Source of the DNA: Sporothrix humicola
Lineage: Eukaryota; Ascomycota; Sordariomycetes; Ophiostomatales; Ophiostomataceae
Assembly (NCBI GenBank): GCA_021396245.1
Contig: WNYE01000001.1
Coordinates: 806,001-870,000, forward strand
DNA: 64,000 nt
Direction: 5' to 3'
The number at the start of each line of letters is the position of its first letter. The first letter of the stretch is position 1. Made by a program: the position numbers and the translations under genes. A model generated the notes under the pieces. That model did no database searches. It saw nothing but the letters and a program-made list of their open reading frames with translations, and was not told the origin of the DNA. Positions 43,105-52,637 of this stretch are shown here, one piece after another.

Positions 43105-44379
43105 ATGAGACTCCCGACACGGTCAATTGCACGCGCTGCGGCGCTGCGAAGCTCTTCGACGCCCCTCTTCACATCAACGGCCTGCAATGGCCTGAGACTG
43201 GCAAGACGGTTTGCCACGGCCCAGTCGACGGCCGACGAGGCCAAAGCAAAGGCAGCAGCTGCCGCCGCCGCCGCCGCATCCGACAACCGCGTGCACATTG
43301 TCGAGGTCGGCCCGCGCGACGGCCTGCAAAACGAAAAGAAGGCGATCCCGCTGGCGACCAAGATAGAGCTGATTGAGCGGCTGGCCAAGACGGGCCTGCC
43401 GACGATCGAGGCGGGCTCGTTTGTGGCGCCCAAGTGGGTGCCGCAGATGAACAACTCGGCCGAGATTCTGGAGCACGTCCTGCAGCACAAGATCTCGTCG
43501 CCGGTGCCAATATCCTATGCCTTTTTGGTGCCCAACACCAAGGGCCTGGCCAACGCGACGGCCATCCTCCAGAAATACGCCGACCGCTACGTGGCCGACG
43601 TCGCCGAGGCGGAAGCCAAGGCTGTGGCAGACGCCAAGACAGAGGCCGAGACCGGGGCTGGGGCAGGCATCGAGGACAAGACACAGCCGACATCTTTCCT
43701 GCCCGCCATCGAGCTTGCCGTCTTTGCAGCGGCTACCGAGAGCTTCTCCCAGAAGAACCTGAACTGCGACATTGCCACCTCGCTCGAGCGCTTCCGCGAA
43801 GTCATCCACGCCGCCAAGCAGATCAGCGCCGAGGCCTCGCAGGCCTTTGGCACGCCCATCCCGCTGCGTGTCCGCGCCTACATCTCTACAGTGCTCGGCT
43901 GCCCGTTTGAGGGCCCGGACGTTGACCCGCGCCGCGTTGCCGAGATTGCCACCGACTTTCTGGAGATGGGCGCCGACGAGATTGCCCTGGGCGACACGAC
44001 GGGCATGGGCACGGCACCGCGCACCAAGGACCTGCTGCGCAGCATGACGGCTGCAGGCATTCGCAACGAGGACATTGCGCTGCACTTCCACGATACCTAC
44101 GGCCAGGCGCTGGTGAACACGGCTGTCGGCCTGGAGCACGGCATCCGCACATTCGACAGCTCTGTGGGCGGTCTGGGCGGCTGCCCGTACAGCCCTGGCG
44201 CGACCGGCAACGTAGCCACAGAAAACATGGTGTATTTCCTAGAGAGCTTGGGCATGGACACGGGCGTTGACCTGGATGCAGTGTCCGACATCGGCGCATG
44301 GATCACCGGCAAGATAGGCAAGGCCAACGACAGCAGCGTCGGCAAGGCGGTCCTCGGTGCACGGTTACGTGATGCGTGA
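43105..44379 (+). CDS. Hydroxymethylglutaryl-CoA lyase (mitochondrial)
   Basis: Cleaves HMG-CoA to acetyl-CoA and acetoacetate, the last step of leucine breakdown. Single exon, 424 residues. An Arg/Ser/Ala-rich presequence (about 1-40, RLARRFATAQ near its end) and an Ala-run linker (about 48-58) precede the DRE-TIM barrel: VEVGPRDGLQNEK (metal and substrate site), IEAGSFVAPKWVPQM, ISTVLGCPFEGP, ALGDTTGMGT, LHFHDTYGQAL (metal-binding His pair), and the signature GGLGGCPYSPGATGNVATE with the catalytic Cys at 360. An extra Ala/Glu-rich segment of about 30 residues (AEAEAKAVADAKTEAE, near 170-200) interrupts the barrel ahead of the ELAVFAAATESF block. The C-terminus RLRDA is not a peroxisomal signal. 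The identification is firm. Confidence 0.94.
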   Translation: MRLPTRSIARAAALRSSSTPLFTSTACNGLRLARRFATAQSTADEAKAKAAAAAAAAASDNRVHIVEVGPRDGLQNEKKAIPLATKIELIERLAKTGLPTIEAGSFVAPKWVPQMNNSAEILEHVLQHKISSPVPISYAFLVPNTKGLANATAILQKYADRYVADVAEAEAKAVADAKTEAETGAGAGIEDKTQPTSFLPAIELAVFAAATESFSQKNLNCDIATSLERFREVIHAAKQISAEASQAFGTPIPLRVRAYISTVLGCPFEGPDVDPRRVAEIATDFLEMGADEIALGDTTGMGTAPRTKDLLRSMTAAGIRNEDIALHFHDTYGQALVNTAVGLEHGIRTFDSSVGGLGGCPYSPGATGNVATENMVYFLESLGMDTGVDLDAVSDIGAWITGKIGKANDSSVGKAVLGARLRDA

Positions 44380-44575
44380 GAAAGAGGAGAGGAGTTTGTG
44401 ATTTTATTCATGTGGTCATATCATCAGAGAATGGGTTCATTTGCAAAGCAAACAAGTTACAAAATAGTAAATACAGCATATTTTAGTCAACAAGAAGCGC
44501 ATGTTTTGGTCAAGTGTGAGAGATTTCTTTCTTATGGAAAAGTGACCCAGGCAGCACACCCTCTCTGATTTCTCA

Positions 44576-44924
44576 TCAGATGTCCCCTGACCCAAAATCG
44601 GCTTCAATGTAGCCAGACTTGTCCACATCAAAACGAAGGAAATCCGACAGCTTGTTGGCGATGTCAACGGTCAGTCTCGGGTTATCCGGCGGCCTGTTGG
44701 AGGGTGATAATTGTAAGGTGGCACTGCAGGAAAGGGGGCAGAAAAGGCTAGCAAAAAGCAGTGAGGAATTGAGCAGGTGAGCCTTTGTCTCTTGGCAGTC
44801 CCTTTCCTCCCTACTTCTCACTGTCGTCATCGCTCAGCACCACCCCCTCCACTAGCCTGATGTCGCGCTTTAGGGCTAGCCATCCCCGGATTTCTAGGGC
44901 TGCAGCTCCCCATTCGCCGTGCAT
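44576..44924 (-). CDS. Candidate small protein with a C-terminal EF-hand-like loop
   Basis: I do not recognise this family. A two-exon model fits: exon 1 is 44815-44924 and exon 2 is 44576-44693, with a 121-bp intron (donor GTAGGG, acceptor CAACAG) and matching phase. It gives 75 residues. The start is MHGEWGAAALEIRGWLA, a charged middle ends in SDDDSEK, and the tail is LSDFLRFDVDKSGYIEADF then GSGDI. The segment DVDKSGYIEADF (residues 59-70) has the EF-hand pattern D-x-D-x-S-G-x-I, but position 12 is Phe, not Glu. A stop codon lies directly before the ATG, and TAG|ATG could instead be a splice acceptor, so more exons may lie upstream. Its position between HMG-CoA lyase and nitrilase gives no functional clue. 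Confidence 0.4.
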
Positions 44925-45473
44925 CTAGGCCCACCCAACACCAAAAGCTACCTGCAGCCACCAACACAGGCCTGTCTCACTCCACTTTCTTCAAGGAATC
45001 AACGGTTCTTGTCCGTTTTACAGGGGCGGGGTAAGAGCGACCGAGCATGCATGATGTGTGTGTAAGTGGTCGAAATGGCCTAGACCAGCCATGATCGTCT
45101 CGACTCCTTCCTTCCTGCTCACCACACAAACTGGTCAGAAAGCCTGATTGTGGGCAGGTGCGCACCTTCCAAACGGAAGGCGAGGAAAAAGATGTCTCAC
45201 GTGTTGTACTTTTGCGCTTTCCCCTCGAAATAGGATGACGCTTTCTTGGAGCTGATCTCTCCCCATCTCCTCTTCTTTCGTCCCTTTTCTTATCTTTTTC
45301 TTGTCTGTGCTTCCCTCCTCTGTGAGACCACACAACACAACCAATTCCAATCGTTCCATGTGTCTCTGATACATCATCGAGCTTGACTTGTGCCATTGCA
45401 TCTAGTAATATCACAAGAATTAACCACCAATTGGAAACAGCAACAAACAAAAACTCGACTCTCTCCTCCCATC
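44925..45473. promoter_or_regulatory. Promoter region of the nitrilase gene
   Basis: 549 bp upstream of the nitrilase start, partly C/T-rich at 45250-45320. If the small minus-strand candidate is real, this is a shared divergent promoter. No other gene supported. Confidence 0.45.
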
Positions 45474-47199
45474 ATGACAAGGATTCGTTTAGGCACTTGC
45501 TCGCCTGCCCCGGCCGAGTCACCGCAGGCTTCATTAGTCCTCCTCGAGTCAATTGCCCGCCGGGCTGCGGCACAAAACATCGACCTTCTTCTGCTTCCAG
45601 AAGCATTTCTCGGCGGCGGCTACCCACGCGGCGTCAGCTTTGGAACAACTCTTGGTGCAGACAACGCAGATGGTCGCGAGGCATTCCTGCAATATTTCCA
45701 GCGCGCCGTCGATTTCGGTGACGTTGTGGGCGATGCCGGTGCAGGAGGCGGCGATGCGTGGGTCTACAAGACCAACGAGAGCCAAAATAAGTCAACACCA
45801 GGAGACGGTACACGAGAAACACTGGAGCGCGTCGCGCGCGAGACGGGCGTCTTTCTCGTCGTGGGTGCCGTCGAAAAAGCAGGCGGCAGCCTATACTGCG
45901 CCGTTGTATATGTCTGTCCGACACAAGGCGTCCTCGGGAAGAGACGCAAAGTCCAACCCGTAAGTTTTTTGTCCTCGCTTCGCTCGTTTAGTCATTCATT
46001 GAGGAACGCTTCCCTCGCTTCTCTCACTCGCCTGCTCGTACTAACGTCAAAGCCTCCCAAGACCGGACTGGAACGTCTGATCTGGTCGGCGGCCGGCCCG
46101 GCATCGCTGTGTGCTGTCTCGGCCAACATTAAGGGTGTCCGCATCAATCTCGCCGCCGCAATATGCTGGGAGAACTATATGCCGCTCGTGCGGCAGTCTC
46201 TGTACGCCCAAAACGTCAACCTGTACCTGGCACCGACGGCCGATGGCAGCGATGCGTGGCTGTCACTCATCCGCACGATTGGCATTGAGGGACGCTGCTT
46301 CGTGGTGACGTCCAACATGACGTCGGCAGGCGGGCCGCAGCAAAACACGGTGGTTTCAGCATCTGCAGTACAGCCGCCGACCAGACAGACCAATGGCACA
46401 TCGACTAGAGCCACTACAAACGGAAACTGGACGGCCCCATCCGGAGTCAACACCAAAATTGTCGACTGCGCGTCCTCATCGGCCAGCGGAAAGCCTCGGC
46501 GTCGCAAGAAGTCGTTTGTCTACGACGAGTACGGTAACGAGATTGTACTGTCCTGCGAGACAGTTGCAGAAGAAGACGTGGATCCGACAGAACCGGTAGA
46601 AAGCGGCTCTGATTCGAACGAGGAAACAAACACCAATGGGGTGCATGGTCTGGCCTCTGACGCTCCCGTGCCTCTTCCGCCCTTCCCTCGGCTACCTGTC
46701 GACAAGGCATGGGAACGCCACAAGCACGAACGCCGGCGATCGTCGGTCTTTGACGAGGACGATAACGAGATTGTCCTGTGTCGCCCGGCCGATGCGACCA
46801 ACACGGCCAGTGACCAGCCGATCGAGGACACTGCATCAGAAGCCAGCCTCGGAATTGGACCAACCACGATCCCTTCGAGGGAGGCTGCTCACAATGGAAC
46901 AAAGAATGGATCCACGGTAGCGAATGTCCCCGGCACACGTGGTGGTTCTGCAATTGTATCGCCCTTTGGTGATGTGTTGGCTGGACCACAGTGGGACGAT
47001 GCAAACGGCATTATCGCAGCAGATGTCGACTTTGAAGACTGCATCCGTGGTCGGCTCAACCTGGACGTGGCCGGCCACTATTCTCGGTACGTTTGCCCCT
47101 TGTCAATGAAATATGAGCTATGTTAACTAACAAATTTGTAGAAACGACTCGTTTAAGTTGTCCGTTACAGGTCTGGATATGAGTCCCTTGCCCTACTAA
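45474..47199 (+). CDS. Nitrilase-superfamily hydrolase with a large internal insertion
   Basis: Carbon-nitrogen hydrolase of the fungal nitrilase/cyanide-hydratase branch; the substrate cannot be assigned. Exons are 45474-45959, 46053-47086 and 47142-47199. Intron 1 (93 bp, GTAAGT to ACTAAC to AAAG) is a multiple of three and has no stop. Intron 2 is 55 bp. The product is 525 residues. The catalytic triad is visible: Glu43 in LLLLPEAFLGGGYP, Lys159 in GKRRKVQP, Cys200 in AAICWENYMP. The core resumes at GGSAIVSPFGDVLAGP (from 459) and ends GHYSRNDSFKLSVTGL. Between about 259 and 455 lies a Ser/Glu/Pro-rich insertion, much longer than the loop usually found there, with a duplicated motif (KKSFVYDEYGNEIVLSC and RRSSVFDEDDNEIVLCR). 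The start was chosen to match the short family N-terminus (TRIRLGTC). Confidence 0.88.
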
Positions 47200-48287
47200 A
47201 TCCTTACGGGAGAATGTGTAAATTTTGAGTTGTACCACATATTGCATGTATTCAAATTTAGCTACATATTGAATGGAAATGAGAATGTAAAGTTTTAATC
47301 GAACCATGGAGCACAAAATACTTTTTAGTGACATTACCGTGCCACGTTTGTGAATGACAGATCAACCCAGACAGGCATCTGACCTTGGCGCGGAAATTGA
47401 CCGGGGAAAAGCCAACCATGTTCTCCTCATGAAGCCATACGTTCAGTATGTATGTACTGTCACCGGTTGAAACCATTTCCGACAGAAACTAGTAATAGTA
47501 GATAGTCGAATCTGGTTATTATTGAGACAGGTGCAGACTATGAAGCGTTATCTTATCCAAGCAAATCATAGCCTGAAAATCAACAAACTTTCATAAATTT
47601 CAGTTCGCAGCTTTGTGCGCGGTATATGGTCCTACGTTAAGTCCTTCAGCCTTGTCAGCCTCGTGTCACATCCCGAGTCTTGTGTATTCAAAATCCGCAT
47701 GTGAGCTTCTTGTCTGTGGACCTCAAATCCCCTGTCGAATTATGGAAAAGTAAACAAGGTTAAACCTGTGCAACCACGAGACTGGAGCTAGATCCAGGTA
47801 TCCACACTTCGACACGTGCTGGGTTCAGACGAGATTCACTGTGTTCAGGTGGAAGAGCGTGCTATATACGCGTATCGATACATTTTAAATACCCCAATAT
47901 GCCGACCCACTGTACCCAAGCAAGCCAAGATGTCCAGGCCTCGTCATCGTCATTGAAAATATCGTGCCCCGTTTCTTCAGGGGGATTTCTAGCATTCTCC
48001 GGTATATGCACAAGTCTAAAGACAAAAATGAGAGAGAAAAAAGTAACCAACAATAGCGAATGTAAGGGGAACCGAAGTAACGAGAGTGGTAGTCGTAAAC
48101 AAACGAATAAAAATCAAATGAAATCAAACCCGATCAAATTTAAATAGAACGCCAGTCCAGAGCATGTTCCTCCACATTAGCTGCGCTCCAACTTTGGGCC
48201 AATTACCTTGAAAATGTCTCCATCTCCCCTCCTTCCTCTCTTTTAGTCCAGCCTTTGTAGCTTTCAGTCTTCTTATGTGCGTGGTGT
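47200..48287. other. Convergent intergenic region
   Basis: About 1.1 kb between the nitrilase and RTA1 3' ends, AT-rich and without a supported gene, RNA or clear repeat. Confidence 0.55.
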
Positions 48288-49301
48288 TTACCGCCGCTGG
48301 TTCGCCTTGAGAGCGTCCATCTGGACATAGCGGTTGTCCTGGCTGGCATCGGTGTCGGCGCCGCCGTTCCACTGGTCGCCGTTGATGTCGTGGATGTTGG
48401 AGCTGGTGTTGGCGGTCTCGATATCGCGGCTAAAGGGAACATCGCTGGCGCTGGGATCGAGCGTGCCCGGGTACCAGACAAAGAAGACGACCATGACGAT
48501 AAACATGAGAACGGTGTCAAAGACGTACAGCGTCCACTCGTGCGACAGAGCATAGCCGTCCTGGCCCATGGCGAACTCGACGACACGGAAGATGCTGCGT
48601 ATCATGATGAGGACCGACACGCCGTAGAGCATCCACATGATGCGCTCCCAGGGGATCTTGGTGCCGCTGTTGACAGCTCTGGTCTTGAAGCGGTAGTGGA
48701 AGACAACGGCCGTGGCGCAGAACAGGCCAAACAGAAGAACTTGCAGCACAAGACCGCCGACGACAATCTTCTCGCCCGTGCTGGCCATGGAGTCCGAGGC
48801 CATCATGCCGCCGCCGCCACCCTGGACCCAGAAGGTGACAATGTCGCCAATGACAAAGATACGGGTCAGCCATTTGACGGGGATGATGCTAAAGTGGGCG
48901 CCGCGGACAGCCAGAATCGTGCGCTTCAGGACCATGTAGACAGATGCGGCAAACAGGGCGGGCGGCAGCAGAAGCATGAGGTTCTGGATGATAAAGGGAG
49001 GTAGCTGGTCGGTGTGGAAGTGCGCGGCCGAGCGAGCAGCATAGCCGATGGTTTCCACTGGAGATGTTAGATATATAATTCATTTTGCTTCTTTACTTCT
49101 TTCTCGCGATAGTTATGACTTACACAGTCCACCCACAGCAAAGGGGATGCAGAACCAGAGACGGTTGATGTACAGGCGATAGGTGTGCGCGACCGTGCAA
49201 ATACAAAAGAGGACGGCAAAGATAACGGACGCGGGCAGCGACGGAAGATACTTCCACGCATAGTAGTCGCCGCCATGGAGGGGGAGGAGCTTGGCCGTCA
49301 T
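48288..49301 (-). CDS. RTA1-family seven-helix membrane protein
   Basis: Exon 1 is 49124-49301 and exon 2 is 48288-49057, with a 66-bp intron (GTAAGT donor, CTAAC branch, CCAG acceptor). The product is 315 residues. Seven hydrophobic helices follow the RTA1 pattern: SVIFAVLFCICTVAHTYRLY, then WFCIPFAVGGLLETIGYAAR at the splice junction, PPFIIQNLMLLLPPALFAAS, RIFVIGDIVTFWVQGGGGGM, VVGGLVLQVLLFGLFCAT, IMWMLYGVSVLIMIRSIFRV with VEFAMG, and YVFDTVLMFIVMVVFFVWYP. A polar, probably cytosolic tail of about 65 residues rich in Asp/Asn/Ser follows. Members of the family (Rta1, Rsb1, Pug1) are linked to sphingoid-base and sterol-inhibitor tolerance or lipid translocation; the specific role here is unknown. 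Confidence 0.92.
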
Positions 49302-50518
49302 TCTGGTTGAAGTGTGTGTGGTAACAAATGAAATAGTGAGCAGAATAAAGGTAGAAAGGAGTGTAGAGATGGTGTTGAATGCTGGATGTGGATATCTGGA
49401 TCAGAATCGCAAAGATGCCGTGATGTCGTCGAGGTTATATATTCGTATTTCAATTTCCATGGATTCTGACAATGTCTGACGTTTCCAGCGGCCGGTAGCA
49501 TGCCCAGGGCACATTTCTTCCGTATTACGGAGTTTTCCGTGCCCGGCTGCCATTTGCGTTTGCATTTGCGCAGTTCGTTATCCAAGGAGCCAAGCCATGC
49601 CACACTCCGGCGCGACACTGGAGAATACTGAAAAAGAAAATAAAGCCAGCCAATCAATTTACATCCTATACTCGGACAACGTGGATGTGGGCCTGGACTG
49701 CCCTGAAATGGGCCCAATGGGACAGGGGACGCAGGGGACGCAGAGCAATAGCGCACGATCCACTGCGCGACACATACTTTTCGGAAGGACCCAGAAATCT
49801 GGCAGCCTATTCTACGCGTATAGCACGCTGTGTGATTGGCCCAAAACCAGGACTCCGACGCCCTAGCGTATCTCGTTTCTTGGCTTTCTTTGACATGTCC
49901 CTCCATCTCTCTCCTCTGGACTTCACCTCTCGTCAGGTTCTTCCAGTGGGTTTCAGTGCCTGCCTGACTCGCATCGCTCGCATTGTTTTTTTCAGGCCTC
50001 CTTAACGTCGTCACCTTTGTGTCAGGTATGGTGTCGTTTTGGTCTTTTCTGGTTTTTTATGTCCGTTATTTCTTGTCCAACCCCAATCTGGACCTTTGTC
50101 CTTCCCCGAATGCCTTTTTTAGAAACACCTTCTAGATTTAACTTTAAATCTGCCGAACCGTCTTATCTTTCTCATTTTTTCTTCTTAGTCTCCCTTCTCT
50201 TGTCCTTCTTCTTTTTCTTTTCGTGATCTTCTTTTTCTAAAAATATCACGCCATGTCTAGATCTACATCTTGTGCACCAAATCCAGACCTGTTTCGTCCT
50301 AAACCTTAATCAAAGTCCCGATTGCTAATCTACTTTTATCTTTTGACTTTTTGAATGTTGGGTCGTGTCTGGTCCCCTTTTTGTTCGTTTGGCTAATATG
50401 TACTCCGTACATCTTTGTTACGAGTCCCAGCTGCCTTCGCAACCGGCATCAAAATGTTCTTCCGAAATCTTACATTGTAGTGTCCAAATAACGCCTCCTG
50501 ACCCTTTTCAGCGCTGTT
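49302..50518. other. Intergenic region between RTA1 gene and Zn2Cys6 regulator
   Basis: Holds the RTA1 promoter and the 3' UTR of the regulator. TACTCCGTA occurs at 50401-50409 and the near match TTACGGAGTT at about 49535. A 238-codon minus-strand frame here lacks any conserved features. The stretch 50160-50235 is very T/C-rich. Confidence 0.5.
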
Positions 50519-52153
50519 TCAACGCTGTTCTGCATCATGACTACTCTCGTTTTTCTCGCGTTGGCCAGTGGTCTCATTTCCTTTGACGCCAACTGCGCTT
50601 TCCATGCCATCGATGTCGACCCCTTTGCCCGTCGTACCCTCGCTTTCATCTCCCTGTTGGCCGCGATCACGGCCCTCGTCGCCCGTGGATCGACGCACAA
50701 TCTCCATTGGCCAGGCGAGGACGGGCTGCCACGACTCGGGCATGCTGCGGGCAATGTCCTCGAGCAGCAGCGCTCCGACATCGCCAAAGATCCAGACCTC
50801 GCGGCACCAAAATAGAAGCACGGCGAAATGGGCCAGCACAGCCATGGCGACGGGCTGCTTTTCGATAAAGCGCGCAAAGACAATGTCGTTCATGACGAGC
50901 ACCCACATGGACAGGGCGCGCACCAGGTCTTCCTGGCGGTCGGTGTCGGTCTTGCCGTGCGCGAAATGGGCGTCAATGACCCACTGGATGCGGGAAATGG
51001 CCGTCTCGAAGCCGTCTCTATCTTTGGTCTCGGCTTCGGTCGCCTCTTGCGCCTCCTTTGCGCTCATATTTTCCTTTTCGGCGGTGCTTTTCGGCGGGTA
51101 CTGCTCGTCGAGAAAGACACGCACGGCTTGCCTCACAGGTGCCGTCTCGGGGCCTTCGCTCATCAGATCCAGCCTCTGTATGCCGTCGTGGATCACTGCC
51201 GAAAATTCTGTCGTCAGGATGACTTCCCACGTGGTTGTCGTGACGATCCGCAGTCCCCGATACGTCTTCATGTAGGTGACAAATCGATCCAGTGTAGAAT
51301 GGCCGAGCGACGAGGTGTCAACCAAAGAAGGCCCGCTACCATCAGGCTGACGCACTAGCACACGTACGTCTGCCAACATGTGCGTGCCAATGAGCCAGCT
51401 GAAGAAGACAATGGCCAGACAGGTGTCTGGATCCTCGAATTGGTGTTTTTCCTCGTTGAATATTCGCAGGGCGTGTGTCTGTAGCTGCAAAGCTTGGTGC
51501 TGGTAATGAGCGGCCTTTTCAGGATTCGCCTCGGCGAGATGGCGCGACGAAAAGGCCAACAGCTCGTTCATAAGAAACGGTTTGCCGACGGCAAGATCCA
51601 AGACGATATACCGGAACTTGTGGGCGTCCAAATGCGCCAGATGCAGCAGGCCAAGATGTGTTGAGTAGATGTTGTGCATCAGTTCCGCTTGGGCCATATT
51701 GGCGGGCAGAATTGTTTCGTCATTGTCGCCCGGGTGCACAGACGGCTCCCTTGAAATGTCCCTCGAGGCAGCCCTTGAGGCAGCAGTTTGTGGCGTTGTG
51801 TCTGCTGGCGACGGATGTGGATTTGTGAGGCCCCGGGGTGACTGGTTCTGACTCTGGTTCGGGCTCTGATTTTGATTTTGATTCTCGCTTCCGTTTGGAT
51901 GCGGCGACACGGCTGCCGACACCGATATGGATGGAACGGCCGGGACGCTGCTTGCAAATGAGCATTGGCGCCCAGCCACTCTGCAGTTCACACAGGTAGG
52001 CTTGTTCTCGTCGCACTGTTGGAGTGTCAGTTCTGTGTTCACTTTTCTCCATTTCTATCTTCTGCCACTCACCTTAATGTGCCTTTGTTTGCAGTCGTGG
52101 CAGCCCCATCGCGACTTTGTGTGTCGCCGACGGACGGGTCTTGTCACTGGCAT
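50519..52153 (-). CDS. Zn2Cys6 fungal transcription factor
   Basis: Exon 1 is 52073-52153 and exon 2 is 50519-52015, with a 57-bp intron (GTGAGT donor, CAACAG acceptor) that splits the DNA-binding domain. Joined, residues 18-45 read CHDCKQRHIKCDENKP and TCVNCRVAGRQC, a complete six-cysteine binuclear cluster. The product is 525 residues. An Asn/Gln/Ser linker (NQNQNQSPNQSQNQS) follows, then a region typical of small fungal regulators from LMHNIYSTHLGLLHLAHLD to about residue 430 (LALAVG-type helices, ALSMWVLVMNDIVFARFIEK). The tail is charged and low-complexity. The frame is open upstream of the chosen Met to an ATG at 52342, so a longer N-terminus is possible. The regulated pathway is unknown; ARO2 is the gene just upstream, in the same direction, with no evidence of linkage. 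Confidence 0.88.
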
Positions 52154-52637
52154 GCCAGTCGATTTTACGCGAGTGTGTTGCACTCTCACGCCAGCTGCCC
52201 AGTATTGTTGTGTAAAATGAAGAAATGAAGAAGTAAAGAAGTGAATAAAAGAAGAACAAAAGGCAGAGATGCGACGCTGTGGCGAAGACGCTGAAAGACG
52301 CTGAAGCTTCGGGCGGCTAGCGCTGCGGACTCCCGTCTCCACTGTTCTTATTACCGAATCTGGTAGGATGGCCCGGGCTTATGTACCCTTCCCTTCCCCG
52401 TACCCCGAACCCCGATGCGACATTCTTGGAAGGTGCGACACACCGAGTGAAGCCTACTAGATAAGGTCGAAGATGAAGCAGCTACGTGCATCGTGCTTTC
52501 CAAAAATGATTCGTATTGCTTGGTGTATTGTGCTATGCCCCTATTTTTTTAGGTCCCAGTCTATCCATCCATCATTCCCAATATTCGCTTTTCTTTTTCG
52601 CTTTTTTTATTCAATTTACATTCTATCCACACCCACT
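52154..52637. promoter_or_regulatory. Promoter region of the Zn2Cys6 regulator and 3' end of ARO2
   Basis: 484 bp. The reading frame of the regulator stays open to 52342, so part could be coding or 5' UTR. No separate gene supported. Confidence 0.5.

Noticed and set aside
44977..45450. 157-codon minus-strand frame in the nitrilase promoter as an upstream part of the small EF-hand-like gene
   Set aside because: Low-complexity, Arg/Ser/Pro-rich sequence without a plausible splice to the small exons.
49298..50014. 238-codon minus-strand frame upstream of the RTA1 gene
   Set aside because: Contains scattered Cys/Trp without a domain, overlaps the RTA1 promoter and lacks coding-like codon bias.
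52154..52342. Extended N-terminus for the Zn2Cys6 regulator from ATG 52342
   Set aside because: The added residues (including FCSSFIHFFTSSFLHF) look like translated UTR, whereas the zinc cluster normally lies near the N-terminus; kept only as a possibility.
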